NCBI GenBank assembly: GCA_043228905.1
Contig: JBHGNT010000003.1
Coordinates: forward strand, 16,182,001-16,246,000
Length of the DNA: 64,000 bases
Source: Azolla caroliniana
Taxonomy: Eukaryota > Polypodiophyta
Direction of reading: 5' to 3'
Under the pieces are notes generated by a model. That model saw only the letters and a list, made by a program, of their open reading frames with translations, made no database searches and was not told the origin of the DNA. Of the stretch, positions 34,927 to 46,795 are shown piece after piece (positions within the stretch are counted from its first letter, which is position 1; each line of letters starts with the position of its first letter). Both the position numbers and the translations under genes were made by a program.

Positions 34927-35480
34927 TGAGAAACGCATGGAATGTTGTTCGGCCACAACCGAGTAGTAAGTCACTTCTATAAGAATCAAACACAGAAAAA
35001 TGGGAAGTAGAGAGTACACAAGAAAGTGACACAGGATGTTTACGTGGAAAACCCTAATAGGGAAAAACCATGGGAGCCCACAGACTCCGAACTATCACTA
35101 TGAAGAGAAGGGGTACAATTAGAGACTCGGAGGCAACAACCTCGAGCTCTGTTTCTTCACATAGTGGCGGTTACAATAGAGTATCGCTCTGTATCTCTCT
35201 CTCCCTCCCTCTCTCTCTGTACAACAGTTACAACAATATATAACAACAACACAATCACACTCACACCCTAAAGTGATTGCCCTAAGTCATATTTATAGTT
35301 ATATGAACTTAGGGGCATTTACAAAGATAGCCTCAATGGGTTTGTTCAAGACATATTTACAAATCTGTCTTCTCTTCCGGTTCTCACCGGTTCTCCTCCG
35401 GTTTTTGAATCTCTTCCGGTTCTCACCGGGTCCTCTTTATTCATCACCGGATCCCATCCGGAGAGACCGATTTCCCAACA
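34927..35480 (-). mobile_element. Copia LTR-b (554 bp), 3' LTR of Copia C1
   Basis: TGAGAAACGC...TTTCCCAACA, followed by ATCTCCCCCTTCACTCCGG (polypurine complement) at 35481 that marks it as the 3' LTR of the minus-strand Copia to its right. On its left side the stub's primer site marks it also as a 5' LTR, so it is shared by two elements. Confidence 0.82.
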
Positions 35481-36938
35481 ATCTCCCCCTTCACTCCGGT
35501 TTGGGATGTCTTGTAAGTCCGATCCGCTTCCAACATGCGTCTAGCTTGTCGGGTGTCAGCACCTTGGTCAACATATCCAACCCATTCTCCTTCGTGTGGA
35601 TCTTTGTCAACACAAAATCTTGATCTTCTACTCTCTCCCGGATCTAGTGGTACCTCTGTTGGATATGTTTCTTCCGGGAATGGTAGGCTGCTGATGAGGT
35701 GTCTAAGACAAAGGATAATCTTACACTATATGAGGGCTTTACCAAACCGGTTAGATGGAGTTGTGACTCATAATATATTATATAGATCAAGAGAGACTCA
35801 AGAAATTAAGAAAAAGAGATAGAGAAGATGAGAAAGAGATAAGATTGGTATGATATTCCAACATCAAGACAATACAAAAGAGATAAACTCCACATTCAAC
35901 TAAGAAACCAAAGACCTTCTTACTACCAATCACTCAAAAACCACAATTAAGATCCTTCCTCTTTCACTAAGATTTCTCTTCCTAAGACTCCCTCTCCTCT
36001 ATTAGGATCCTCTCCCTATTAGTCCTTCCACTTCTTCTTTTATAATTTTCTTCTTCTTCCTCGTTCACGCTATTTTTAGAAGCTTTTTATCTCCTATTCT
36101 TAGCTAAGACCCAACGACCTTCTAATCGTCATATCTCCCTCCTCAGAGCTCCGAATTTAGTGATTTAAAACGCTATAGATCGCTCTCTTTACAAGATTTC
36201 TAACCTATATTTAAACATAAAATTTGGGTGAAAAACGGAGGAGTTATAACCATTCCTTTTTTACTGTTTTTTATGGTCCGCTTTTTTTCTTTTTTCTTTT
36301 CTCTTGGTCTCTTACTTTTACTTTTGACTTCTTCCTAAGGTCTTGGTTCGTGTTCTTAGCCTCCAAATGTGAATTATCCATACTTTATATTCTTATAATG
36401 TTCAATGGCTTAGCTTCTAAAAACACTTTCACATTTAGCCCTCCCCCTTGCTAGAGGCTAAGCCATTTATGGCGAAGCACTTAATGGTAGTACTTAACAA
36501 ACGAAAGCTCTCTCGCCAATCTCTTGGCTATAGACAATGAGAGAGATATAATCAAAAAGAAAATAAAAGGATGTGAGTAAAACCCCCGCAAATCGGTAGG
36601 AAAAACCTCACACTTCTAAACACACACGCACATTGACAATTGTCATCACCATCTTTCTCCTTGTCAACACAAAGAAAGAGGTTACTACAATTATTATGTC
36701 TTTGTCAACTCTCCATACACAAGTAGGGCCATGGGATACATAACTCTTGATAGAAGTAAGCATGTCAACATATGAATGGATCTTTCGAGTGAGCGAACCT
36801 TTTGCACAAATACCTTCAAAGCTTCGAGACTTGTTAGAATGATTATCTTTTGAAGTACGTTGATCTTTGAATCATCCACATATTCTTGGCACAACACATT
36901 GTCCACACTACCTTGTTTTGTATAAATGACCATTTGAT

Positions 36939-37784
36939 CTACAATCTCATCTCGGAAAGGAAGTGAAATTTGATCTCGTTTGAAATTATTGACACACACT
37001 TCAAATCTTCCATCTTATAATTGGAACTTTCTTGTAACCATGCGTTGAACTCTTGCATAAATTCTTCCTTTTGTTCAACACTCAATTGCCAAAGCTTTGG
37101 GGAAATTGATACACTTTCCTTCAAATTGATGTGGTATTTGTTGCAAGCTTCTCCTCTTATCCCAAAATACTTGATGAACACATCCTCCACTATGCTTGTG
37201 CAATGCACCACTCCACTATCTACTACAACCACCATTGTTGAAGATGACCTACTAATAGGAATTCCCACTTTGTTTACTACAAATTCAGAAATCAAGCTTA
37301 CCCTAGCACAACTATCAACCAAGGCATCTTTGATGTGAAACCCTTTGATGGAGACCGGGATGGTTGGACGTATGTCCTTTCGATCTTCTACTTGCACGAT
37401 CCCCACATAATGCACGGTCTTCCTACTTTGGCGAATACTTGCAAGCTTTCCTCACTCCTTTCGTAATGTGGGAGATAATTGGAGAAGTTGTGGCCATGTT
37501 ATCCTTGGTCCACTCGATATCAATTCATGCTTCCGATTGAAAGCTTCTACACCTTCTCCCATAGGAATATCCTCCATCTTTATCTTCCATTTGGAGCATC
37601 TCCTTCTCAATTTCTCCTCTTCCTCATTCTCCTTAGACTTCTTCTTTTCTCTCGAGGCACTAGATTCTCCATCAACTTCTTTCTCCTTTTGCGAGGCTCT
37701 TGTCCTTTTCACAGGAGCTACTTCACAAGCACTATCACTATCATCAATAAAATTAAGATTCACATTATGAGGAATTGCAGGAAC
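36939..37784 (-). pseudogene. element G4 charged linker and protease-like region
   Basis: In the same frame as gag, broken by two stops (37785 and 37452), lie a Lys/Glu-rich stretch (RASQKEKEVDGESSASREKK) and a retropepsin-like segment, DALVDSCARVSLISEFVVNK. The usual DSGA has become DSCA. A third frame fragment to 36694 has no clear domain. The region from 36434 to 36693 is non-coding. Confidence 0.65.
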
Positions 37785-38729
37785 CTAAGCCATAGGAAGT
37801 GTTACGCCTCCTTCGACTTCATTGTTGTTAGGTCGTTGTCCATTCCTTTGCACTTGATGCATGCCTCTTCCCATGCCTCTTTGTTGTCGATGAGGATATC
37901 TTGTTGAGATGTGTCCCTCCTCTTGACAAGAATAACAAATTACACCTTGATGCCCTCTAGAGCCACCACCATCAGGAATAATGTTGTGAATTGCTTGGGA
38001 TTGTCGCAAGTGGGCCATCACTTCATCAAAGCGTCGATTCACCAATGCCATTGTATCTTGTTCACTCTTCACTTGTTCCACTTCTTGAGATATACTTGTT
38101 GGGTTTATTGTTGTGGTGGTATACACATTTGGAAACACTTGTCCACCATGCACAATTGAAGATGAGGCTTGAAAGTTGGCACTATGCATCAAATTTGCAC
38201 CCAAAGACGACATTTGGGGATCCCCCATGGAACTCATCATCTTCACTCGTCGATCATAATCTTGACAAACTTGGAGAAGAGCTTGAAAAGTCGTTGGATC
38301 CTTCAAGCTTGCCTCCAAACGGAAATGCATATCAAGTCCCACCTTAAATTGTTCTATCTTAAACCACTTGTCTTCGGTGCCACCACGAAGACGAATCCAC
38401 GTTGTCCACAATTCTTGGAAATTTCTTTCATACTCTAAAAAACCAAAAGGTGATTCCATCTTTAGTTGAAAAAGCTCCTCCCTTACCTTAGTTGCACTTT
38501 GCCATTGAATATATCTTGTACGAAATTGATGCACCAACAATTGATATTCTCCTTGTTCATTTTGCGAAAGAGAGTCATACCAATCTCGAGCACGACCATA
38601 GAATGTAGCTACCAACAAGGGCAACTTTTCGTTGTCGGTGATGCGTCCAATAGAGATGGCATGATGCTCAAAGCATGCCAAAAAGGCACCAGCATCTTGT
38701 GTTCTTTCACCCGAAAATGCAAATTGCAT
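37785..38729 (-). CDS. gag of element G4 (314 aa)
   Basis: Starts MQFAFSGERTQDAGAFLACF and contains ATFYGRARDWYDSLSQNEQG, VHQFRTRYIQWQSATKVREE and MESPFGFLEYERNFQELWTT, a Gypsy-type gag fold. A zinc knuckle follows, CYSCQEEGHISTRY, in which the last ligand Cys is Tyr. The open frame runs further upstream into the LTR, but the chosen Met is the first with gag-like sequence. It ends at a TAG; the same frame then continues into an acidic/basic region. Confidence 0.82.
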   Translation of the reverse strand: MQFAFSGERTQDAGAFLACFEHHAISIGRITDNEKLPLLVATFYGRARDWYDSLSQNEQGEYQLLVHQFRTRYIQWQSATKVREELFQLKMESPFGFLEYERNFQELWTTWIRLRGGTEDKWFKIEQFKVGLDMHFRLEASLKDPTTFQALLQVCQDYDRRVKMMSSMGDPQMSSLGANLMHSANFQASSSIVHGGQVFPNVYTTTTINPTSISQEVEQVKSEQDTMALVNRRFDEVMAHLRQSQAIHNIIPDGGGSRGHQGVICYSCQEEGHISTRYPHRQQRGMGRGMHQVQRNGQRPNNNEVEGGVTLPMA

Positions 38730-39566
38730 AGCTAAGTTAATGTAATATAGTAACACAATTAAATGATAACTTCTCCTCCTATACGGAAAGGATCGACCCT
38801 CCCTGGAGCGCCAAAATGATGAGGTGTTTAAGACAAAGGATAATCTTACACTATATGAGGGCTTTACCAAACCGGTTAGATGGAGTTGTGACTCATAATA
38901 TATTATTATATAGATCAAGAGAGACTCAAGAAATTAAGAAAAAGAGATAGAGAAGATGAGAAAGAGATAATATTGTTATGATATTCCAACATCAAGACAA
39001 TACAAAAGAGATAAACTCCACATTCAACTAAGAAACCAAAGACCTTCTTACTACCAATCACTCAAAAACCACAATTAAGACCCTTCCTCTTTCACTAAGA
39101 TTTCTCTTCCTAAGACTCCCTCTCCTCTATTAGGATCCTCTCCCTATTAGTCCTTCCACTTCTTCTTTTATAATTTTCTTCTTCTTCCTCGTTCACGCTA
39201 TTTTTAGAAGCTTTTTATCTCCTATTCTTAGCTAAGACCCAACGACCTTCTAATCGTCATATCTCCCTCCTCAGAGCTCCGAATTTAGTGATTTAAAACG
39301 CTATAGATCGCTCTCTTTACAAGATTTCTAACCTATATTTAAACATAAAATTTGGGTGAAAAACGGAGGAGTTATAACCATTCCTTTTTTACTGTTTTTT
39401 ATGGTCCGCTTTTTTTCTTTTTACTTTTCTCTTGGTCTCTTACTTTTACTTTTGACTTCTTCCTAAGGTCTTGGTTCGTGTTCTTAGCCTCCAAATGTGA
39501 ATTATCCATACTTTATATTCTTCTAATGTTCAATGGCTTAGCTTCTAAAAACACTTTCACAGCTGC

Positions 39567-41179
39567 GTTCTTTGCAAGATGGATGGCACTCTAACTATCA
39601 CAATAGAGCCGATATTCCTCATGTTGGATCCCTAGCTCACCGATGAAGTCCTTCATCTAGATTATTTCCTTGCTGACATCCACAACTGCCATGTACTCCA
39701 CTTCCGTGGTTGACAACGCAATCGTCTTCTGCAGCCTTGACTGCCACGAAACAGCTCCCCCTGCATAGGTCATGACATATCCGGAAGTTGACCGGCTGGT
39801 GTCCACATCAGCCGACATATCAGAATTGGTAGATCCTTCCATGAGAGGTTTACCAGAGCCGAATCGGAGGCACATACTCGAAGTGCCCTTCAGGTACCTG
39901 AGTATCCATTTTACCGCATTCCAGTGCTCTTTTCCGGGGTTGGTCATGAACAGACTCACCACTCCGACTGCGCATCCAATATCCGATCGAGTACACACCA
40001 TTGCGTACATCAAGCTCCCGACCGCAGAGGCATATGGAATCTTCATCATATCCGCCTTCTCTGCCTTTGTCTTCGGGCTTTGCTTACCTGATAGTCTGCA
40101 ATATGCTGGGAGCGTCGATTCGACCGGTTTTGCTTCTGACATGTTAAACCGTTGAAGCATGTTTGTCACGTACCTTTCTTGTGACAACCACAATTGCTTC
40201 TTCGACCGGTCCCGGATGATGTGCATCCCCAGTATCTGTCTTGCCGGACCCAAGTCTTTCATTGAGAAGGTTCGGTTAAGGGCCTTCTTCAGCATCCGTA
40301 TCTTGACTTGGTCTCGTCCGACGATCAACATGTCGTCCACGTATAGGAGCAATATTAGGAAATCTCCTCCAACAAATTTCTTCACAAACACGCAGTGATA
40401 AGCCTGCGTCTTGTGGTACCCTTGATTGGGCATGAAGGAGTCAAACTTCCGGTACCATTGCCGGGGAGCTTGCGTCAGTCCATATAAGCTCTTCTTCAGC
40501 CGGCACACCGGGTGCTCCTTCCCTTCCTTCTCAAATCCTTCCGGTTGATGCATGTAGATCTCTTCTTCGAGGTCTTCGTGTAGGAATGCCGTCTTGACGT
40601 CCAGTTGCTCTACCTCGAGATCCATGCTTGCCGCTATGCCCAATACCGTCCGGATGGATGTCATCTTTACTACCGGGGCAAGATCTCATCGAAGTCCACT
40701 CCTTTATTCTACTAGAAGCCCTTCACCACGATTCAAGCCTTATACCTTGGTGGATTTCCGGCGTCTCCTGGTTTCAGCTTGTACACCCACTTGTTCCGGA
40801 GTGCCCTCTTTCCTTTCTGCAACTCCACCAATTCGTATGTGTGGTTCTCATGCAGGGAATCCATTTCATCCTGCATGGCACTCAACCACTTGCGGCTGTG
40901 GGTGTCTCCCCTTGCTTCTTCAAAGCTTTCCGGCTCCCCCTCAACGGTTAGCAACACATGCTCTGCATCTAGGAATCTTCGGGGGGCTCTCCTCTCCCGG
41001 AGAGGATACCTCTGTCCTTGGTTTCTGATTGCTGGTTCCTCCGTCTTTTCCTCATCCAAATCCGATTCAGGATCTTGTCTGGTTCCGATGTCTTCTTCTT
41101 CTTCTTCTTCTTCGGTTAGTTCGGTTTCCTGCCCGTATCTGGCCGGTTCGTCGAGTGTCATCCGGTTACCGGCTAACAT
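39567..41179 (-). pseudogene. Copia C1 reverse transcriptase and RNase H
   Basis: Pieces at 41179-40733 and 40664-39657 cover RT: HLENHTYELVELQKG-type start, TAFLHEDLEEEIYMHQPEGF, ILLLYVDDMLIVG (YVDD box), LGMHIIRDRSKKQLWLSQER. RNase H follows: NSDMSADVDTSRSTSGYVMT, VSWQSRLQKTIALSTTEVEY. Stops occur near 40680 and 39657. The C-terminal tail lies at 35481-35691. Confidence 0.9.
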
Positions 41180-41572
41180 CCAGTTTTCAACCGGGTATAT
41201 CCTTTTGTCCTCAAGCCGGTTTTCAATGGATGATCCGGAGTTCGTTATCTTCTTCTCCGACTCCTAGTCGACAATGGTCCTGTCTTCCATGAAGACTATT
41301 TCTTGACTCCGGAACACCTTTTTGTCGACTAGATCCCACACCCTGTAACCGAACTCATCATCGCCATATCCAAGGAATATGCATGACTGGGACTTCGGAT
41401 CCAGCTTTGCTCTCTTGTCCTTCACCACATGCACGTATACAAGACACCCGAACACCTTCAGATGCCGGTAGGACACATCCTTACCGGTCCATACTTTCTG
41501 CGGTGAGTCTCCGTCCAAGGGTACTGAGGGTGATTTGTTTATCACATAGGTCACCGTCGTCAGCGCCTCAGC

Positions 41573-42406
41573 CTAAAACGTCTTGGGTAACTTTGCATGT
41601 GCGAGCATGCTCTGAACTCTCTCCATTATGGTCCGGTTTATCCTTTCGGCCAACCCATTTAGTTTCGACGTCTTCGGCACAGTAAACTCGAACCGGATTC
41701 CCTTTGACCGACAGTACTCCTCGAACTTCCCCCGATATTCTCCTCCATTATCTGCTCGAACCGCTTTCAGCTTCCAGCCAATTTCTCTTTCTACTCTCGC
41801 GTGGAACTCCTTGAAGACGGATAACACTTGGTCATTCGTCTTCAACGATGAGACCCACAACTTGCGGCTGTGGTCATCTATGAACGTCACAAAGTACTGC
41901 GATCCAGCATGTGACTTCGTGTCGACTTGACACACATCGGTATGTACCAGCTCTAGTGGTGCATTCCGTCTCATCGGTGGTCTTGACCAGAAGGAGGTGC
42001 GGTTTTGCTTGCCGGCCAGGCAGTCAGTGCACTTCTCAAGTTGCACGTCCTTCACCGGAATGAGATTGTCTTCAACAAGCTTCTTCATCCCCTTCTCACT
42101 CATGTGACACAGTCTTTTGTGCCACAACTCACCGATAGTGTTGGATGCTATGTTCACTTCTTCACGGCGTATCCGAGCATTCATCAAGTACAATGTGTTG
42201 ACCTTTCGGGCTCGAGCCACTATTAAGCTCCCTTTGCAGAACTTCATGACACCGTTCCGAATGCTACTTGTGTAGCCTTTATCATCTAGCCGACCGACTG
42301 ATATCAGGTTTAGTCGAACCTCCGGAATGTGTTGGACATCCTTCAACAAAAACTTGCATCTGGTTGATGTCGTCAACAACACATCTCCTATACCGATATT
42401 CAACAT
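41573..42406 (-). pseudogene. Copia C1 integrase
   Basis: HHCC zinc-binding region LWHKRLCHMSEKGMKKL...CTDCLAGKQ, then the catalytic core: HTDVCQVD, FIDDHSRKLWV, VRADNGGEY and LNGLAERINRT, retaining the D-D-E triad. It ends at a stop after LAHAKLPKTF where related copies continue WAEAL. The following piece (41264-41554) holds the C-terminal region HLKVFGCLVYVHV. Confidence 0.9.
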
Positions 42407-42702
42407 GTCCCTTCATTCCCCATCCGGACACAGCCGTGCTCACCGACTGTGTAGGATGAGAAGCATTTCTGGTCCGGGGTAAGGTGGAACGACGCTCCGG
42501 AGTCGACAACCCATGTTGTCTCGTCAACAGCAAGGTTCAACTCGCTCTCCTTGGTGATGAGCATTAGGTCTTCTTCACTTGCTGTGATCACCGTCGTTCC
42601 CTTCCGGTCTGAGCCTCGCCGATCTGAACCGTTTCGGTCCGGTGACTTCTTCGAATTGGTACTATCGGTTCCCTTGTCCTTCTGGAAATGCTGACAGTTC
42701 TT
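42400..42702 (-). pseudogene. Copia C1 protease
   Basis: After the gag stop the frame reads on to TTWVVDSGASFHLTP (aspartic protease DSGA motif), DQKCFSSY and CVRMGNEGTC, then breaks. The catalytic Asp is kept. A frame change near 42405 leads into the integrase part. Confidence 0.85.
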
Positions 42703-43428
42703 CTAGAAGTGCCCCGGCTTGCCGCAATAGAAGCAAGTGGGCCTCCCCCTTGACTTTGATCGTGTCCCCGACTTTTCCCGGTTCTGGGGACTCCGATTCC
42801 TTTGTCTTCCGCGTTTCGATTCGGTAAGGAGGGCTTTGGCGTCGGAGATCAACTCCTTGTCTTTCCGACGTGCCTCCTCATCTAGCAAGCTCGACTTGAC
42901 TCTTGCTAGGGATAACTGTTTTGCTTTCGGCCCGGCGTTGCTCAACGTGACAACTAACGTCTCCCAGTTATCTAGGAGGGAACCAAGCAGGAGTAGAGCA
43001 AGTACCTCATCGGTAAGAGGTACTTCCAACGAGGTTGCTTGGTGTATCAGCCCTTGGAAGGCATTCATGTGCTCTGCCATACTGGAGCCGTCTTGGTACC
43101 GGAGCTTCACTAGCTTCCGGAATACAGAAACCCGATTAATAACATTTTTGTTCTGAAACATAATGCCGATCTTCTCCCAGAGCTCATGAGCCTTGCTCTC
43201 TTCATTGAAGTTGTTGTACAAGCTCATGTCGATGAAGCACCGGATGTATGCCATTGTCTTCATGTGCATCACCTCCCACACCGTGGTGTCGATCTTGTCC
43301 GGTCTCTTGTCCCCGAACTGAACCGGCAACCAAAGATCTTTAACCACGAGCATGTCCCTCATCTTCGACTTCCACACTGAGTAGTTGGAGCCGGTGAGCT
43401 TGAACATGCTCCCGTAAGATTCTTCCAT
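42703..43428 (-). pseudogene. Copia C1 gag
   Basis: The frame begins MEESYGSMFKLTGSNYSVWK, with the gag signature NY..W...M, then WEVMHMKTMAYIRCFIDMSL, LLLGSLLDNWETLVVTLSNA and an Arg-rich tail. It ends at the start of a zinc knuckle, CFYCGKPGHF, then a TAG where Copia C3 has a sense codon (HFEKNC). The gag core is otherwise intact. Confidence 0.9.
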
Positions 43429-43459
43429 TTTCTATGTTGCTCGCTATGATACCACATTC

Positions 43460-44111
43460 ATGAGAAACGCATGGAATGTCGTTCGGTCACAACCGAGTAG
43501 TAAGTCGCTTCTATAAGAATCAAACACAGAAAATGGGAAGTAGAGAGTACACAAGAAAGTGACACAGGATGTTTACGTGGAAAACCCTAATAGGGAAAAA
43601 CCATGGGAGCCCACAGACTCCAAACTATCACTATGAAGAGAAGGGGTACAATTAGAGACTCGGAGGCAACAACCTCGAGCTCTGTTTCTTCACATAGTGG
43701 CGGTTACAATAGAGTATCGCTCTGTATCTCTCTCTCCCTCCCTCTCTCTCTGTACAACAGTTACGACAATATATAACAACAACACAATCACACTCACACC
43801 CTAAAGTGATTGCCCTAAGTCATATTTATAGTTATATGAACTTAGGGGTATTTACAAAGATAGCCTCAATGGGTTTGTTCAAGACATATTTACAAATCTG
43901 TCTTCTCTTCCGGTTCTCACCGGTTCTCCTCCGGTTTCCGAATCTCGGTTATACAATCAGTTATACAATCGGTTTACAAATATAGTCACCCGAATCGGTT
44001 ATACAATCGATTCTCGGCCTTGGCCTATTGGCCTCAGACGAATTACCCATTGGTTCCATCTGATTCGGCTCGTATTGTGCTTCCCATCCGAAGGGACCTG
44101 TTTTCCCAGCA
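43460..44111 (-). mobile_element. Copia LTR-c (652 bp), shared by C1 and C2
   Basis: TGAGAAACGC...TTTTCCCAGCA. The primer-binding site of C1 adjoins its left side and a polypurine complement (AACTCCCCCTTCAGTCCGG) its right side. It is thus the 5' LTR of C1 and the 3' LTR of the fragment C2. Its U3 end differs from that of LTR-b. Confidence 0.82.
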
Positions 44112-46085
44112 AACTCCCCCTTCAGTCCGGAATGAGGTACTTCACCAATCCGACCCTCTGTGAGCACTCGTTCAACTTCTCTACTAACATCACTTTAGTC
44201 AGCATGTCCGATCCATTTTCAGCCATGTGGATCTTCATCAGAGCAAACTCTTTTTCTTGTACTCACGCTCGGAGCCAATGATATCTCCTCTGGGTGTGTT
44301 TGGTCCTCGATTGGTAGGGGACATTTTTCACAAGGCGGATGACACTCTGGTTATAGTAATGGAGTTGGAATTCCTCTTGCTGAATTTCCAACACTCCTAT
44401 GAACTCCTTCATCCATATTGTCTCCTTGCCGCATTCCGCGGCGGCCATATACTCGGCTTCCGTGGTCGAAAACGCTACGAACTTCTGCAACCTCGACTGC
44501 CACGAGACGACTCCCCCTGCATAAGTCATCACGTATTCGGATGTGGATCGACTGATATCCACATCAACTGACATGTCCAAATCAGTGTAACCTTCTAGAG
44601 CCGAATTGGGGGCACATGCTCGAGGTACCTTTCAAGTACCGAAGTATCCATTTAACCATTGTCGCGGTATTCCGTGTGCACGTGTCGGCTTGGATGGGAC
44701 CATGGGGGTCTCGGACTAGAGATATAGATGATGGAGGTCTTGCTCTCAATGAGCCTCAACCCTTTGGCTTTCCATTCGCATCGGTTTCCGGCCGAATCGG
44801 TATCTCGTTCTGAATGGATCGACCCGGATCGGCCTCTGGCCAACGAAGATTCCGGGTTCGATAAGACGATTAACTGTGAACAAGGACCCAACTCTAATAG
44901 GTGAAAACAAGAGGAATATACACAAATATATATATTTCACAAATGTTTTACAATGAATCGGTTTACATGCCACGAATCCGGTGGTTATTACAATACAATA
45001 GGCTAATACAACAATGTTAGGAAGTGGGAACCGACGAAGGTGAGTCAAGTGGGCCACCGGAACCGCGACGTCCACCATTGGTCACGCCCCAAAGACGGTG
45101 GAGTGTTCTCGTGCCACTTTGCCCTGCCTTCTCGAAGCGGCCGCTACACAAAATGCTCACCATTGAGGGAAGGAAGCCGAACAACCACGTCCCGCCACTG
45201 GAATGCTGAAGAGCCGTCGTTGTAGAAACCCCAAACCAAAACCAAACTCTCACACGAAAAAGAAGAAGAGAGTAACACCGAAACCCTAAACTGCACAAAT
45301 GCTAACTCATGCAAAGAACCGAAACCCTAAATCTCCCACGAACTCTCACAAGATGAAGAACCAAAACGGAACACTAAACCTCCACTTAAAAGAAGGAACC
45401 AAACCCACGAGACAACGACGAAGAAGAACTCAAACGAAACCCTAAAACGAAATAGGGTAAAGAAGACCGAAGTAGAAACCCTAAGACAATAAGAAAAAGA
45501 AAACTACCAAACCCTTGATCTAACGGTACACCCTCCTAACTCAAAATGGGCGACCCCTTAATAAGAGCCTCCTCACCTCCTTTTATAGTTTAAGGAGAGA
45601 GGGACATTACAATGTGGGAGGCCCCCTATTCCTCCCCTCCCTTTCTCTCATTAATATCTACATTTTATCGAGGAGGAAGTGCAAACGGTGCACATCTCCA
45701 TTTTATTCGCTCCACCTGATTTCCTCACCATAGCCGAAAGTCTTCACAATATCCACCCCCACCAAATTGCACATCCATCAACATGTATTGGGCTGAAAAT
45801 CCTCATGACACCGCTGCCCAATGCTCTCTTTCGGGATTGCTTATTTATCAGCTGAAAACTCCGACAACGTATTCGATGTCCATCCTGGTACAAACCATTG
45901 CATGCATCAAGCTTCCGATTGCTGAGGCATAAGGGACTTTTAACCTCTTGGCCTTCTTGGCTTTTGATTTCAAACATTGATATTTACTTAGCTTACAATT
46001 TGTCGATAGTGTCGAGCCGACCAGTTTCATGCTTTCCATGCCGAATCTCTAGAGCACTTTTGTCACGTACTTCTCCTGTGACAAC
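44112..46085 (-). pseudogene. Copia fragment C2 (RNase H and RT C-terminus), split by an LTR
   Basis: RNase H, DMSVDVDISRSTSEYVMTYA, VVSWQSRLQKFVAFSTTEAE and HYYNQSVIRLVKN, lies at 44263-44590. The adjoining RT end, KVPYASAIGSLMHAMVCTRM and LSQEKYVTKVL, lies at 45811-46085. Between them sits a 1.15-kb LTR-like insertion. The rest of C2 is missing beyond 46085. Confidence 0.85.
44660..45810. mobile_element. probable solo LTR (about 1.15 kb) inside C2
   Basis: The interrupted Copia reading shows the insertion limits well; the ends TGTCGCGG...ATGACA fit LTR termini. The interior has no coding domain, is rich in AACCCTAAA-like motifs (45280-45500) and has a CTTTTATAGTT stretch near 45582. The target duplication is not clear (ACCAT versus CCGCT). 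Confidence 0.65.
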
Positions 46086-46795
46086 CCCTCGTCCTCCCAA
46101 TACCAATCCTCTTCGTGCAGGGGTCTTTCATTATAATGGGGATGCCCCTCGTCCTTATATCGATCCATTTGCCGAAAGCGATCATCCGGATGTAGTCAGT
46201 TGTTTTGTGGTTCAATCCATCAAACCAGTGTCGCGGGTCTGTTTAGGAGATTATATTCATGTTGTTCTAGTGTATGGGCCCTAGAATGGCAGATTAGGCA
46301 GTGCAAGTGCAAGGTGCATTTGAAATTTGAATGACCGGAGTATAAGCATGTCGTACATTGAACTGTGTGTTGAAAGCGCACTTCGTCATCCTTAGGCAGG
46401 GCTCACTATAATGCTGTCATGGACTTGCTGTCGCTAGTCTACGCATAGTCCATGATAAGTACGTGATCAATGACTTCTTTAGGTGTTTTCCCCGTGAAAT
46501 CTACAATGGTGAAGGTCATCTGAAGGGGCTTGTGAAGAGCCGACAGAAATGTCTCTTTAAACTCGTCCGCTAGGGGTGGCCGTGTCAGCTATCGCCGAAG
46601 ACTTTGGAAGCGTATAACGAATTCCGGAATGGTTTCGTGGGCATCCTAACAAATAGCATAAACTTGACTCATCAGATCGTGTTGTGGGATCCAACAATGA
46701 AACAGTCGGAGGAACTTGTTCTTTAAATGTTCGAAATCTGGGAATTTGACTAGGTTGTGTTGCGAATATCAATTCGTTGGCTGCTTGTCTAGGGA
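46086..46795 (-). pseudogene. Gypsy gag fragment
   Basis: On the minus strand, across one stop, one reads VKFPDFEHLKNKFLRLFHCW, ETIPEFVIRFQSLRR, PLADEFKETFLSALHKPLQM and VIDHVLIMDYA, a Gypsy gag core (about 46440-46780). The part at 46086-46430 is unassigned. Both ends are cut by neighbouring elements. Confidence 0.7.

Larger units (their letters stand above)
35692..39561 (-). mobile_element. young Gypsy-like element G4 without RT, inserted in Copia C1
   Basis: LTRs at 35692-36433 and 38818-39561 (742 and 744 bp) differ at fewer than about ten sites by eye. Both begin TGATGAGG and end TTTCACA, and the insertion is flanked by perfect GCTGC copies (35687-35691, 39562-39566). The primer site is the complement of TTTTGGCGCTCCAGGGAGG ending at 38817, and the polypurine tract is the complement of TTTAGCCCTCCCCCTTG at 36434. 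The internal region is only 2.4 kb and encodes gag and protease-like sequence, with no RT, RNase H or integrase. This matches a non-autonomous TR-GAG/LARD-type element that would depend on a related Gypsy. Confidence 0.92.
35481..43459 (-). mobile_element. Copia element C1 internal region, interrupted by a younger insertion
   Basis: The internal region runs from the primer-binding site (complement of GCTCGCTATGATACCA at 43438-43453) to the polypurine tract at 35481. The sequence order is gag, protease, integrase, RT, RNase H, the canonical Copia order. RNase H is split: its body ends at 39567 and its tail resumes at 35691, with a 3.9-kb Gypsy-like element between. Several stops break the polyprotein, so it is inactive. 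Confidence 0.9.

Noticed and set aside
40594-41292. Long plus-strand frames opposite Copia RT
   Set aside because: They are antisense shadows of the minus-strand Copia coding sequence.
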